Shown in pieces: positions 50,121 to 57,994 of a DNA stretch of 64,000 nucleotides. Numbering within the stretch: position 1 is the first letter of the stretch; the number at the start of each line of letters is the position of its first letter. Source of the DNA: Amycolatopsis sp. CA-230715 (lineage in GTDB: Bacteria > Actinomycetota > Actinomycetes > Mycobacteriales > Pseudonocardiaceae). The stretch covers positions 5,579,501-5,643,500 of the forward strand of contig NZ_CP059997.1 of the NCBI RefSeq assembly GCF_018736145.1. The letters are read 5' to 3'. The notes under the pieces are model-generated. The model was not told the origin of the DNA, did not search any database, and saw only the letters and a list, made by a program, of their open reading frames with translations. Position numbers and translations under genes: made by a program.

Positions 50121-51783
50121 GGGTTTCCCCCTCCGCCGCGCCCACGGCCGCGCCGCTCATGGGCCCGGTCGTGGTGCCGCTGACGTTGAAGGCGCCGTAG
50201 TTCGCGCCGTGGATGTTGACCTGGTTGACGACCTGAGCCGCGCGCCGTTCGAACTGGGCGGGCGAGTACCCGGCTTCGCGCAGCACCCGGCTGATCGCCG
50301 GGATCAGCCTGCTGTGCAGGATCTTCTCGTAGCGCTCGACGTCGAGCAGCTGGAAGTATTCGAGGACGTCCGGCGCGGCGGCCATTTCCCGCAGGGTGCG
50401 CAGCGCGCCGTAGCGGTCCGCGTCGAGCATGCCGGGATCGGACGGCCGCGGGCGGATGATCCGCAGCGTGTGCCGCAACCGGCCGAAGACGGTGACCGGC
50501 AGCCGCAGCCACCGGCCGAACGCCTGCCCCCACGCCCGCGCCGAACTCCGGCTGAGCTTGTCGATCGACTGGTACTCCGGGTCGACCGGGGTCAGCACGC
50601 ACGGCGTCCACTCGAGATAGAGCGTGCTGTCGTCGACCGCGGCGTGCAGGTACATCGACAGCACCAGGTCGCGGTCCCAGGTTTCGAGCTGGAAGCACAG
50701 GTAGTACCGCGACCACTCCCTCGGCAGCGCGCGGAGCTGCTCGACCTCCTGCGGTGGCAGGAACGGGTTCGGCGGACTGTCCAAACCGGACAGATAGGCG
50801 ACCGCGGCCGGTTCGTTCAGGTGGTCGATCAGTTCCGAAGAGGACGCGAACACCGCGTCGATGATCTTCAGCTCCCGCAGCCGCATGCTCGGCGAGAGGC
50901 CGGTGCTTTCCTGCAGCACGGCCATTTCCGCCCGGACGCGCCGGTAGAACGAGGTGGTGGTCAGCTCGGTGGCCTCTTCGGGTTTTTCGCCAGGCTCCAG
51001 CGGCAGCACCATCGACCACGGATCGCGCACGCGCCCGGAGCCGACGAACGGCAGGTACCCGCGGTGCACCACGAGCTGGGCGACGCCGTCGTACTCCGCG
51101 GGCAGGTTCGCGTGCGCCTGGTGGCGGACGAGCTGCCGCACGAACGACGGCGGGCTCCACGAACGCAGCGGGCGTTCCTCGAGCAGCGGATCGGGCCGCG
51201 GCTGGTTCCGCGACAGCCTGCCGAAGCGGCGGGTGAGCAGCCGCCACACCGCGACCCGGTCGACGACGAGCACCGCGAGCGCGAGCCCCAGCGCGCTCAG
51301 CCCGAACGCGGTGTCGGCGGGCGAGGCGCCGATGAACGTGGTGTCGCTGTGCCGTCGACTCGACCGGCCGCCGAACAACTCGGTCAGCAGCGATTCGCTC
51401 AGCGCGTACCACAGCGCGTACAGCAAGCCGACGGCCAGCAGCAGCCCGAGCGTCCGCCCGAGCATCTTCCGCAGCGGCAACCCGCTCGTCCACACCCGGT
51501 AAGCGCACATCAGCACCGCGAGGAGGATCCACACCCACGTCACGGGGCTGTCCCACAGGGTGTAGACGCACACCGCCATCAGCACGGCCAGCGCGCCGTC
51601 GCGCAGCTTCCGGCGCGTCCGCGCGGCGATCGCCTCCATCAGCACGCTCGTCGAGTCGAACCCCGGCGAGGGCGGGATCGGGCGTGTCGGTTCGACCAGG
51701 AACTCGCGGATCGCTTCGTCGGCGTAGTCCCGATCCAGATGGGGCGCGGCGCAGAGGTAGCGGGTGGTGTCGTCGGTCGTCAC
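50113..51783 (-). CDS. Uncharacterised multi-span membrane protein with C-terminal RHIM/BASS-like motif
   Basis: 556 residues. A short N-terminal region (RYLCAAPHLDRDYADEAIREFL) precedes two helices near 62-100, a third near 112-132 and a fourth near 158-178. A soluble domain of about 340 residues follows, without a motif I know. Residues 522-546 repeat the motif found in the next protein: VNIHGANYGAFNVSGTTTG then PMSGAAV. Related proteins beginning RYLCAAA occur in many streptomycetes, function unknown. The start is uncertain: GTG 51783 after GAAGG, or GTG 51795, which overlaps the upstream stop. Confidence 0.78.
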   Translation of the reverse strand: MTTDDTTRYLCAAPHLDRDYADEAIREFLVEPTRPIPPSPGFDSTSVLMEAIAARTRRKLRDGALAVLMAVCVYTLWDSPVTWVWILLAVLMCAYRVWTSGLPLRKMLGRTLGLLLAVGLLYALWYALSESLLTELFGGRSSRRHSDTTFIGASPADTAFGLSALGLALAVLVVDRVAVWRLLTRRFGRLSRNQPRPDPLLEERPLRSWSPPSFVRQLVRHQAHANLPAEYDGVAQLVVHRGYLPFVGSGRVRDPWSMVLPLEPGEKPEEATELTTTSFYRRVRAEMAVLQESTGLSPSMRLRELKIIDAVFASSSELIDHLNEPAAVAYLSGLDSPPNPFLPPQEVEQLRALPREWSRYYLCFQLETWDRDLVLSMYLHAAVDDSTLYLEWTPCVLTPVDPEYQSIDKLSRSSARAWGQAFGRWLRLPVTVFGRLRHTLRIIRPRPSDPGMLDADRYGALRTLREMAAAPDVLEYFQLLDVERYEKILHSRLIPAISRVLREAGYSPAQFERRAAQVVNQVNIHGANYGAFNVSGTTTGPMSGAAVGAAEGETHE

Positions 51784-51791
51784 AGGAGCCT

Positions 51792-52451
51792 TCACGGGGT
51801 CGAGTGGTCGAGCATCGCGTTCAGGATCGGTTCCGTCGACGGCCACTGCTCCGCCTTCGACGAGGCGTAGACGAGGTATTCGGTGCCGCCCGCGCGCCAG
51901 TAGTGCACGCGGACGTGCCGCTGCCCCTCGGCCGCGATGTATTCGAACTCCCACACGAGCCCGTCGTTCCCGCGCACCGGGGTTTCCTCCAGCCGGAGCC
52001 GCGAGTAGCTCGGGTACCGCCGGATGAAGTCCTTTTCGCCCGCGGTGTGCACCGCCATGATCGACGCGGTGCTCGGCGCGGAAATCCCGAAGCGCACGAA
52101 CCTGGTGCTGTCGGCGGGATCGCGGGCCTCGGCGGTGTACTGGTCCTTCGGCTGCGCTGTCCAGCCCGCCGGGAGCACCGTGGCGATCCCGCCCGGCCCG
52201 GAGACCGGAGCGCTCGCCGAAGACGAGGGGCTTTCGCTGCTGCTCGAGGACGCCGCGCTGCTGGGAACTTGGCTCAGCTGCGTGGCTTCAACCGTCATCG
52301 ACGCGCTCGTCGCCGCGACCGCGGTACCGCTTTCGTCCTTTGTGGACACGAAGAGCAGCGTGGTGCCGATCGCGCCGCACACCACGAGGTTCCCCGCCGC
52401 GACGGCGAGTGCGAGCTTGGACGTGCTGAGCTGGCTCCCGCCCGCTGGCAT
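51792..52451 (-). CDS. Hypothetical single-span exported protein
   Basis: 219 residues: one membrane helix (about 12-35), a Ser-rich linker (50-85) and a C-terminal extracytoplasmic domain (VLPAGWTAQPKDQYTAEARDP ... VWEFEYIAAEGQRHVRVHYWRAGGTEYLVYAS). The domain resembles the small beta-rich modules that follow the anchor in actinobacterial membrane proteins next to Ser/Thr kinases. It is first of three minus-strand genes, with GGGAGG before the ATG, and is divergent from the kinase operon. Confidence 0.75.
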   Translation of the reverse strand: MPAGGSQLSTSKLALAVAAGNLVVCGAIGTTLLFVSTKDESGTAVAATSASMTVEATQLSQVPSSAASSSSSESPSSSASAPVSGPGGIATVLPAGWTAQPKDQYTAEARDPADSTRFVRFGISAPSTASIMAVHTAGEKDFIRRYPSYSRLRLEETPVRGNDGLVWEFEYIAAEGQRHVRVHYWRAGGTEYLVYASSKAEQWPSTEPILNAMLDHSTP

Positions 52452-52541
52452 CGTGGGCCTCCCACTGGCAGCTCGCGGACGAAATGGGCACCCACAGTAG
52501 CATGACGCCTTACGGCAGAGGACCGTTTCCGGGAGAACGCC

Positions 52542-53069
52542 ATGAGTGTCGAACGCGGTGCCACAGCGAGTGAAGCGGAACGGATCGTTCTGGTTCTGGA
52601 GAACGATCTTCGCGCGAATCCGGAGGACTCGGCCGTACGGGTGAGGCTGGCGAACGCGCTCGAAGCACTCGCGTGGGACGTGCGCAGCCTGACCAGGGAA
52701 CAGCGGCCGGTCATCACCAGCGCGCACCAGCTGCGGGTGTGCGAGCACGTGGCCAACCGGATCCTGCAGCTCCAGGTCGACGACGAACGGCTCAACGCCG
52801 CGGCGCGCGAACTGCTCGCCGAGGTGTCCGCCGGGCGCGGCTGGACGTGGGCGCACCAGGCGCGGGCACTGGGCCTCGGGCTGCTCGTGGTGGTGGGCGG
52901 CCTGCTCGGCGTCGTGTTCGCCGGGCTCGGCGAGTCGGTCCTGTTCGTCGTGGTCGCGGCCGTGGTCAGCAGCGGGGCGCTCGCCGTCGTCGTGCTGGCC
53001 CACCGGCGCGAACGCTGGCGGGTGGAAGCGGAACGCGTGGCTCCGCTCGTGTGGGTCCCGAAGCCGTGA
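52542..53069 (+). CDS. Hypothetical protein with two C-terminal membrane helices
   Basis: 175 residues. The first 100 are helical (SEAERIVLVLENDLRANPEDSAVRVRLANALEAL, resembling TPR-like pairs), followed by two membrane helices (about 110-130 and 134-154) and a short tail. I do not recognise it. It precedes the kinase gene by 72 bp on the same strand and is divergent from the three-gene set containing the shared motif. Confidence 0.72.
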   Translation: MSVERGATASEAERIVLVLENDLRANPEDSAVRVRLANALEALAWDVRSLTREQRPVITSAHQLRVCEHVANRILQLQVDDERLNAAARELLAEVSAGRGWTWAHQARALGLGLLVVVGGLLGVVFAGLGESVLFVVVAAVVSSGALAVVVLAHRRERWRVEAERVAPLVWVPKP

Positions 53070-53141
53070 CCTGACTAACGGCCCGCGCACGTACTGTGGT
53101 TCGGTAGTAGCGGGCGGCCGACACAGGGAGAGGGGCACGCC

Positions 53142-54953
53142 GTGGACACCTTCGCGAGCGGGCTGCTGTCCCTTGCGCACCAGATCTTCGGGCCCGGAAT
53201 CTGCTTCGGCGACTGGGTCTGGGCCACCAGCACGGCGGGCGCGCTCATCGCGTTGTTCCCGATCGCGGGCGGCATCGTCGTCGCGATCATGCGGAAGTGG
53301 GTCGGGAACCGGTACGACCCGACCACGCTCGCCGTCATCGGGGTCATCGCACTGGTCGCGGTGCTGGTCTTCCCTTGGCTGCTCGCCAACGGCGTCTCCA
53401 GCACCTACCGCGCCGCGTTCGCCGGTGGCTCCGGCGGGCTTTCCGGTGCCGAGCTGAAGACACTCGGCCAGGACTTCTGCGGGTTCATCGGCGACCAGAA
53501 GAGCTACCTCGGCGGCGGGCGCAACGTCTTCGAGGCGGTGTTCTTCCCGTCGAAGGACAAGCTCGCCTACTTCTACTACCTCGGCGCGCTCGTCGGCCTG
53601 CCCGCGCTCGGCCTGCTGTTCATCATGTTGCAGGGCCGCACGATCTTCCGCCGCGGCCCGAAGTGGCCCGGCCGCTTCTTCTGGCTCTCCTACGTCGCGT
53701 TCGTGGTGTTCTCCGGCGGGATGGAGGCGAACACCGCGGTCCACTTCTGGCTCGGGTTCGTCCCGTTCACGCTGCTGGGGGTCGTGCTCATCGCGCTGGT
53801 CGGCCCGCCGCCGTGGTCGGTGATCAGCCGGTCGGAACGGCCGCCGGAGCGCCCGAAACCCGAACCGGAGCCGCCGAGGCAACCTGTGCGGCAGAACCCG
53901 CCGACGGCGCTCGCGGAGCCGCCGAAGCAGGAACTGGCCGCGGTACCCGGCCCGGTACCGGTACCGCCGGGATCGGGCGCGGCGGGCAGCAGCCGGTACC
54001 GACGGGTCCGCCAGCTCGGCGCCGGTGGTTTCGGCACCGTGTGGCAGGCGGTGGACACCCAGCTCGGGCGCACGGTCGCGCTCAAGATCGCGCACGCACC
54101 CGACCGGGACACCGAACAGCGCATGCAGCGCGAGGCCCGCGCGCTCGCCGTGGTGAACCACCCGCACTGCGTCCGCGTGTACGACCTCGTGGAGGAGCCG
54201 GACGGGCTCGCGCTGGTGATGGAGTACCTCGAAGGCCAGGCGCTCGCGACCGTGGTGGACACCGAGGGCTCGCTCGACGACATCGCCGCGGGCAGGCTGT
54301 GGGCGACCATGGCGGGCGCGCTCGTCGCCGCGCACGAGAAGGGCGTGCTGCACCGCGACATCAAGCCGTCGAACGTGATCGTCGACCCTGAGGGGCTCGC
54401 GCACCTCATCGACTTCGGCATCGCCCGCAGCAAGGGCGATTCGACGCTCACCGCGACCGGCATGATGATCGGCACCCCGGACTTCGTCGCCCCGGAAACG
54501 GCGGCGGGCGCACCGGCGAGCCCGGCCTCCGACGCGTGGCAGCTCGCCGCGACGGTCAGCTACGCGCTGTCCGGCCAGCCCCCGCGCGGCACCCGCGAGA
54601 CCCCGATGGCCGCGCTGATGGCCGCCGCGCGGTCGGAACCGGTGTCGAAGCTGCCGCAGCGGACCGCGCACCACCGCCTGCTCATCGCCTCACTGGACAA
54701 CGACCCGCGCCGCCGCCCGACGCTGAACGCGGTGCGCCGCGAGGTCGAAGGCTGGCTCGCGCGCTCGGGGAAGTCGCCGGAAGGCCCGCTGACGCGCGCG
54801 ATCCCGCAGGTCGACGGCGCGACCCGGCGTGTCGACGGCCCCGCCCGCGGCGGCCAGCGTCAGGGCCCGCCGGGCCCCGCCCCGCGGCAGGGACCGCCAC
54901 CCGGCGAAGGCGCCACGCGATACCGCAAACCCACCCAGCACTGGCCGCGCTGA
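53142..54953 (+). CDS. Ser/Thr protein kinase with N-terminal multi-span membrane domain
   Basis: 603 residues. The N-terminal 230 residues hold five or so membrane helices; a Pro-rich linker (about 233-280) leads to the kinase (about 288-550): LGAGGFGTVWQA, VALKIAH, HRDIKPSNV, DFGIA and FVAPE, all active-site elements present. A basic Gly/Pro tail ends the protein. This order is the reverse of PknB-type kinases (kinase, one helix, extracellular sensor). The GTG start follows GGAGAGGGG. It may be the signalling output or input of the neighbouring membrane-protein locus. Confidence 0.88.
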   Translation: MDTFASGLLSLAHQIFGPGICFGDWVWATSTAGALIALFPIAGGIVVAIMRKWVGNRYDPTTLAVIGVIALVAVLVFPWLLANGVSSTYRAAFAGGSGGLSGAELKTLGQDFCGFIGDQKSYLGGGRNVFEAVFFPSKDKLAYFYYLGALVGLPALGLLFIMLQGRTIFRRGPKWPGRFFWLSYVAFVVFSGGMEANTAVHFWLGFVPFTLLGVVLIALVGPPPWSVISRSERPPERPKPEPEPPRQPVRQNPPTALAEPPKQELAAVPGPVPVPPGSGAAGSSRYRRVRQLGAGGFGTVWQAVDTQLGRTVALKIAHAPDRDTEQRMQREARALAVVNHPHCVRVYDLVEEPDGLALVMEYLEGQALATVVDTEGSLDDIAAGRLWATMAGALVAAHEKGVLHRDIKPSNVIVDPEGLAHLIDFGIARSKGDSTLTATGMMIGTPDFVAPETAAGAPASPASDAWQLAATVSYALSGQPPRGTRETPMAALMAAARSEPVSKLPQRTAHHRLLIASLDNDPRRRPTLNAVRREVEGWLARSGKSPEGPLTRAIPQVDGATRRVDGPARGGQRQGPPGPAPRQGPPPGEGATRYRKPTQHWPR

Positions 54954-54979
54954 GTTCTTTCGGAGGCCGACGGGGAAAT

Positions 54980-55113
54980 CCCCGAAGGTGACCTTCAGGG
55001 CGTCTAGTGCCGCGATCTCCGCCTTCGCGGAAGTCCTTTCGCCCCAAGGAAATCCTGCCATGCCCTGAAGGTGGCTTCGGGGCATCTACCGCCCCGAAGG
55101 CCACTTTCGGGGC
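54980..55113. repeat. Three more CCCCGAAGG palindromes
   Basis: Copies at 54980-55000, 55061-55084 and 55091-55113, all related to the cluster at 47.6-47.8 kb (CCCCGAAGG/CCTTCGGGG with CCCTGAAG variants). They fill the space between the convergent kinase and mannosyltransferase genes and may also terminate both transcripts. Confidence 0.78.
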
Positions 55114-55125
55114 TTGTGGGGGTGT

Positions 55126-56685
55126 CTATCGCCAGGAGGGGAGCCACATTTCGGCTTGCCAGTGGGTGGTGGTGATGGGGTCGGCGTTGAGGATGGGCCA
55201 GAGCCAGGCGAAGTTGGCGACGACGAGTCCGGTGTAGAGGGCGATGGCGAGTAGTCCGGTGCCGCGGCGTTCGGCGCCGCGGCGGGCGGCGCCGAGGATC
55301 TGTCCGCAGATGAGGGTCAGGCCCAAGGCGAGGAACGGGGCCATGGGGGTGGCGTAGAAGAAGTACATCTGGCGGTCGAGGTTGATGAACCAGGGCAGCA
55401 GCCCGGCCAGGTAGCCGACGGTGACCGCGGCGTAGCGCCAGTCGAAGCGGAACAGGGTGCGCCACAGGCTCCAGCCCAGCATGGGCAGCGCGAGCCACCA
55501 CAGGGCGGGGGTGCCGATGAGCATGGTCGCCCGCACGCATTCCGACCCGCCACACCCCGACACCGACGCCCCGGACTCATAGGAGTAGAGCATGGGGCGC
55601 AGGCCCATCGGCCAGGTCCAGGGTTTGGACTCCCACGGGTGCGGGTGGTCTTTCGGGGTGAACAGGGTGGCGTGGAAGTGCAGCACGTTCGCGGTGTACT
55701 CGCCCAGCGACCGCAGCGCGGCGGGCAGGAACCCGAACAGTCCGGGGTCGACGTTCTTGATCTCGGTGTAGTAGCGGTCGGTAGCGGTCTCACTGGCGAA
55801 CCACGCCCAATAACTAGCCAGATACGTCAACACCGGGATCGCGACGATCGCCCACAGCGCGGGTGCGACATCGCGGCGGAGTGTGCCCACCCAGGGCCGT
55901 TCCACCCCGGCCGCGCGTCGTGCGGCGACGTCGAAGGCCACGCACAACACTCCGAACGCCGCCATGTAGTACAGGCCGGACCATTTGATCGCGAAGGTCA
56001 GCCCGACCATCAGCCCGGCCGCGAACCGCCACCACCGAAACCCCAGCTTCGGACCGAACCGGGTCTCGTGCACCCAGCCCTGGCGCACCGCGGTCGCCAG
56101 CCGCTCCCGTACCTGGTCCCGATCCCGCAGCAGACACGCGAACGCGGCGAGGGCGAACACGGCGATGAAGATGTCGAGCATCCCCATCCGCGACTGCACG
56201 TGCAACACCCCGTCGCAGATCACCAAAACCCCAGCGATCCCACCCAACAAGGTCGACCGCGTCAACCGCCGCGCGATCACGACCGTCAACGCGATCAACA
56301 CCGTGCCCGCGATCGCGGGCACGATCCGCCACCCCCACCCCCCATACCCGAACAACGCCTCACCCACCGCGATCAACTGCTTCGCCAACGGCGGATGCAC
56401 CACGAGCTCGTAGCCCGCGTTGTCTTCGAAACCGCCGTTGCGCAGCACCTGCCACGCTTGCGGGACGTAGTGCTTTTCGTCGAAGACGGGCGAACCCTTG
56501 TCGGTGGGGACGCCGAGGTTCTGCAACCGGACGAACCCGCCGATCAGAGTCAGCACGATCGTCACGACCAGCGCCCGCACCCGATCCTGCGGCATCGGAC
56601 TCCCCAGCAACGCCGCCTCACGATCCGACGGCGGCCGCAACACCTCAGGATCATCCCCGTGCGGGCGGGTCAGTGTCGCGGTCAC
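55126..56685 (-). CDS. pmt: Dolichyl-phosphate-mannose--protein mannosyltransferase
   Basis: 519 residues with about eleven membrane helices. The PMT catalytic loop has FDEKHYVPQAW (the Asp-Glu pair) and VVHPPLAKQLIAVGE; SRMGMLDIFIAVFALAAF is also conserved. It transfers mannose from polyprenyl-phosphate to exported proteins. The divergent pmt-rsmI pair is conserved with mycobacteria (Rv1002c/Rv1003). The polyprenol-type glycosyltransferase at 12.5 kb is a candidate donor synthase. Confidence 0.94.
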   Translation of the reverse strand: MTATLTRPHGDDPEVLRPPSDREAALLGSPMPQDRVRALVVTIVLTLIGGFVRLQNLGVPTDKGSPVFDEKHYVPQAWQVLRNGGFEDNAGYELVVHPPLAKQLIAVGEALFGYGGWGWRIVPAIAGTVLIALTVVIARRLTRSTLLGGIAGVLVICDGVLHVQSRMGMLDIFIAVFALAAFACLLRDRDQVRERLATAVRQGWVHETRFGPKLGFRWWRFAAGLMVGLTFAIKWSGLYYMAAFGVLCVAFDVAARRAAGVERPWVGTLRRDVAPALWAIVAIPVLTYLASYWAWFASETATDRYYTEIKNVDPGLFGFLPAALRSLGEYTANVLHFHATLFTPKDHPHPWESKPWTWPMGLRPMLYSYESGASVSGCGGSECVRATMLIGTPALWWLALPMLGWSLWRTLFRFDWRYAAVTVGYLAGLLPWFINLDRQMYFFYATPMAPFLALGLTLICGQILGAARRGAERRGTGLLAIALYTGLVVANFAWLWPILNADPITTTHWQAEMWLPSWR

Positions 56686-56768
56686 GGGGGAAGATCCTAG
56701 ATGTGCCGGCGTGAGTTCGTCGTCGGCCCGGGTGGGCGGGGGTGTCCGCGGTCTGCGACCGTATGCCC

Positions 56769-57605
56769 ATGGAAGCTGGACGGCTGGTGCTGGCCGCGAC
56801 CCCGCTCGGCGACATCGGGGACGCTTCCGCGCGCTTGACGGCGGCGTTGGCCGAGGCCGACGTGATCGCCGCGGAGGACACGCGGCGCCTGCGCGCGCTC
56901 ACCCTGGCGCTGCGCGTGACACCGACGGGCAAGATCGTTTCCTTCTACGAGGACGTCGAGTCGGCGCGCCTGCCGAAGCTGCTGGAATTCCTCCGCGACG
57001 GGCTGACCGTCGTGCTGGTGACGGACGCGGGCATGCCGAGCGTGTCGGATCCCGGGTTCCGCCTCGTCGTCGCGTGCGTCGAGGAGGACATCGCGGTGAC
57101 CTGCCTGCCCGGCCCGTCCGCGGTCACCACCGCGCTGGCCCTGTCCGGCCTGCCGTGCGACCGGTTCTGCTTCGACGGGTTCGCGCCGCGCAAACAGGGC
57201 GAGCGGGCGAAGTGGTTCGCCGAACTGGCCCGCGAGCCGCGCACGGTGGTCTTCTTCGAATCACCGCACCGGCTCGCTTCGACACTGGAAGACGCGGTGG
57301 CGGGATTGGGCGGCGACCGGCGGGCCGCGGTGTGCCGCGAGCTGACGAAGACCTACGAGGAGGTCCGCCGCGGCACGCTCGCCGAGCTGGCCGACTGGGC
57401 GGCCGACGGGGTGCGCGGGGAGATCACCGTGGTGCTCGACGGCGCCGCGCCGCGGTCCGTGCGGGTCGAGGACCTGGTCGGCGAGGTCGCCGAGCGGGTG
57501 GCCGCGGGCGAGCGGCTCAAGTCGGCATCGGCGGAGGTCGCCGCGGCCGCCGGAGTGTCCAAAAAGGAGCTGTACGACGCGGTGCTCGCGTCGCGGGCCC
57601 GATAA
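56769..57605 (+). CDS. rsmI: 16S rRNA (cytidine-2'-O)-methyltransferase
   Basis: 278 residues: LVLAATPLGDIGDASARL, AAEDTRR, VTDAGMPSVSDPG, CLPGPSAVTTALALSGLP and FFESPHRLASTL are the full set of RsmI blocks of the tetrapyrrole-methylase fold. It methylates C1402 of 16S rRNA at the 2'-O. ATG 56763 and ATG 56769 are both possible; the latter gives the shorter, family-like N-terminus. Confidence 0.95.
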   Translation: MEAGRLVLAATPLGDIGDASARLTAALAEADVIAAEDTRRLRALTLALRVTPTGKIVSFYEDVESARLPKLLEFLRDGLTVVLVTDAGMPSVSDPGFRLVVACVEEDIAVTCLPGPSAVTTALALSGLPCDRFCFDGFAPRKQGERAKWFAELAREPRTVVFFESPHRLASTLEDAVAGLGGDRRAAVCRELTKTYEEVRRGTLAELADWAADGVRGEITVVLDGAAPRSVRVEDLVGEVAERVAAGERLKSASAEVAAAAGVSKKELYDAVLASRAR

Positions 57606-57645
57606 ATGCCACCCAGTGGAAGGCGCCCGCGGTTAGGGTGAGCCC

Positions 57646-57875
57646 ATGGCGTCGGTCAAGCAGGTCCAAATCACGTTCGATTGCGCTGATCCCGAGCGCG
57701 TGGCCCGGTTCTGGTGCGAGGTGCTCGGGTACGTCGTGCCGCCGCCTCCGGAGGGATTCGCCAGCTGGGGCGATTTCGACCGCTCGCTGCCGCCGGAACG
57801 GCAGGGCGCGGCGTTCGCCTGCGGTGATCCCGATGGCGTCGGCCCGCGCCTGTTCTTCCAGCGCGTTCCCGAGGG
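57646..57875 (+). pseudogene. VOC-family protein, interrupted by the mobile element
   Basis: The intact part reads MASVKQVQITFDCADPERVA ... GPRLFFQRVPEG, the first half of a glyoxalase-like VOC protein usually about 145 residues long. After RVPEG the frame runs into unrelated, AT-richer sequence and stops at 57912. The missing half is expected at the far end of the inserted element, outside the window. The break therefore marks the left junction. Confidence 0.85.
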
Positions 57876-57903
57876 TACATGTTATAGAGACGTAACAAGT
57901 TAC
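57871..57903. other. Candidate left attachment site of the integrative element
   Basis: Homology to VOC proteins ends at about 57875 and composition changes at once. The junction is followed by overlapping dyads: TGTTA/TAACA (57880-57884, 57893-57897) and GTAAC/GTTAC (57892-57896, 57899-57903). The exact crossover cannot be fixed without the right end. Confidence 0.5.
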
Positions 57904-57994
57904 AAAGCGTGACAGAGCGCCTACTTAATCGGGGGGTCATACAGCATGTAGGCTGGTCAGAGACGTGGTAGTGATCACAGCCTAGGGGCAAGCG

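Noticed and set aside
50117..51571. 484-codon minus-strand frame beside the membrane protein
   Set aside because: It is a frame-shifted shadow of the membrane-protein gene with an Arg/Ala/Pro-rich product.
51792..54674. 960-codon open frame on the minus strand across the kinase gene
   Set aside because: Upstream of 52451 it is antisense to the 52542-53069 gene and the kinase, has low-complexity Arg/Glu/His-rich translation and no family motif. Only the part from ATG 52451 is a real gene.
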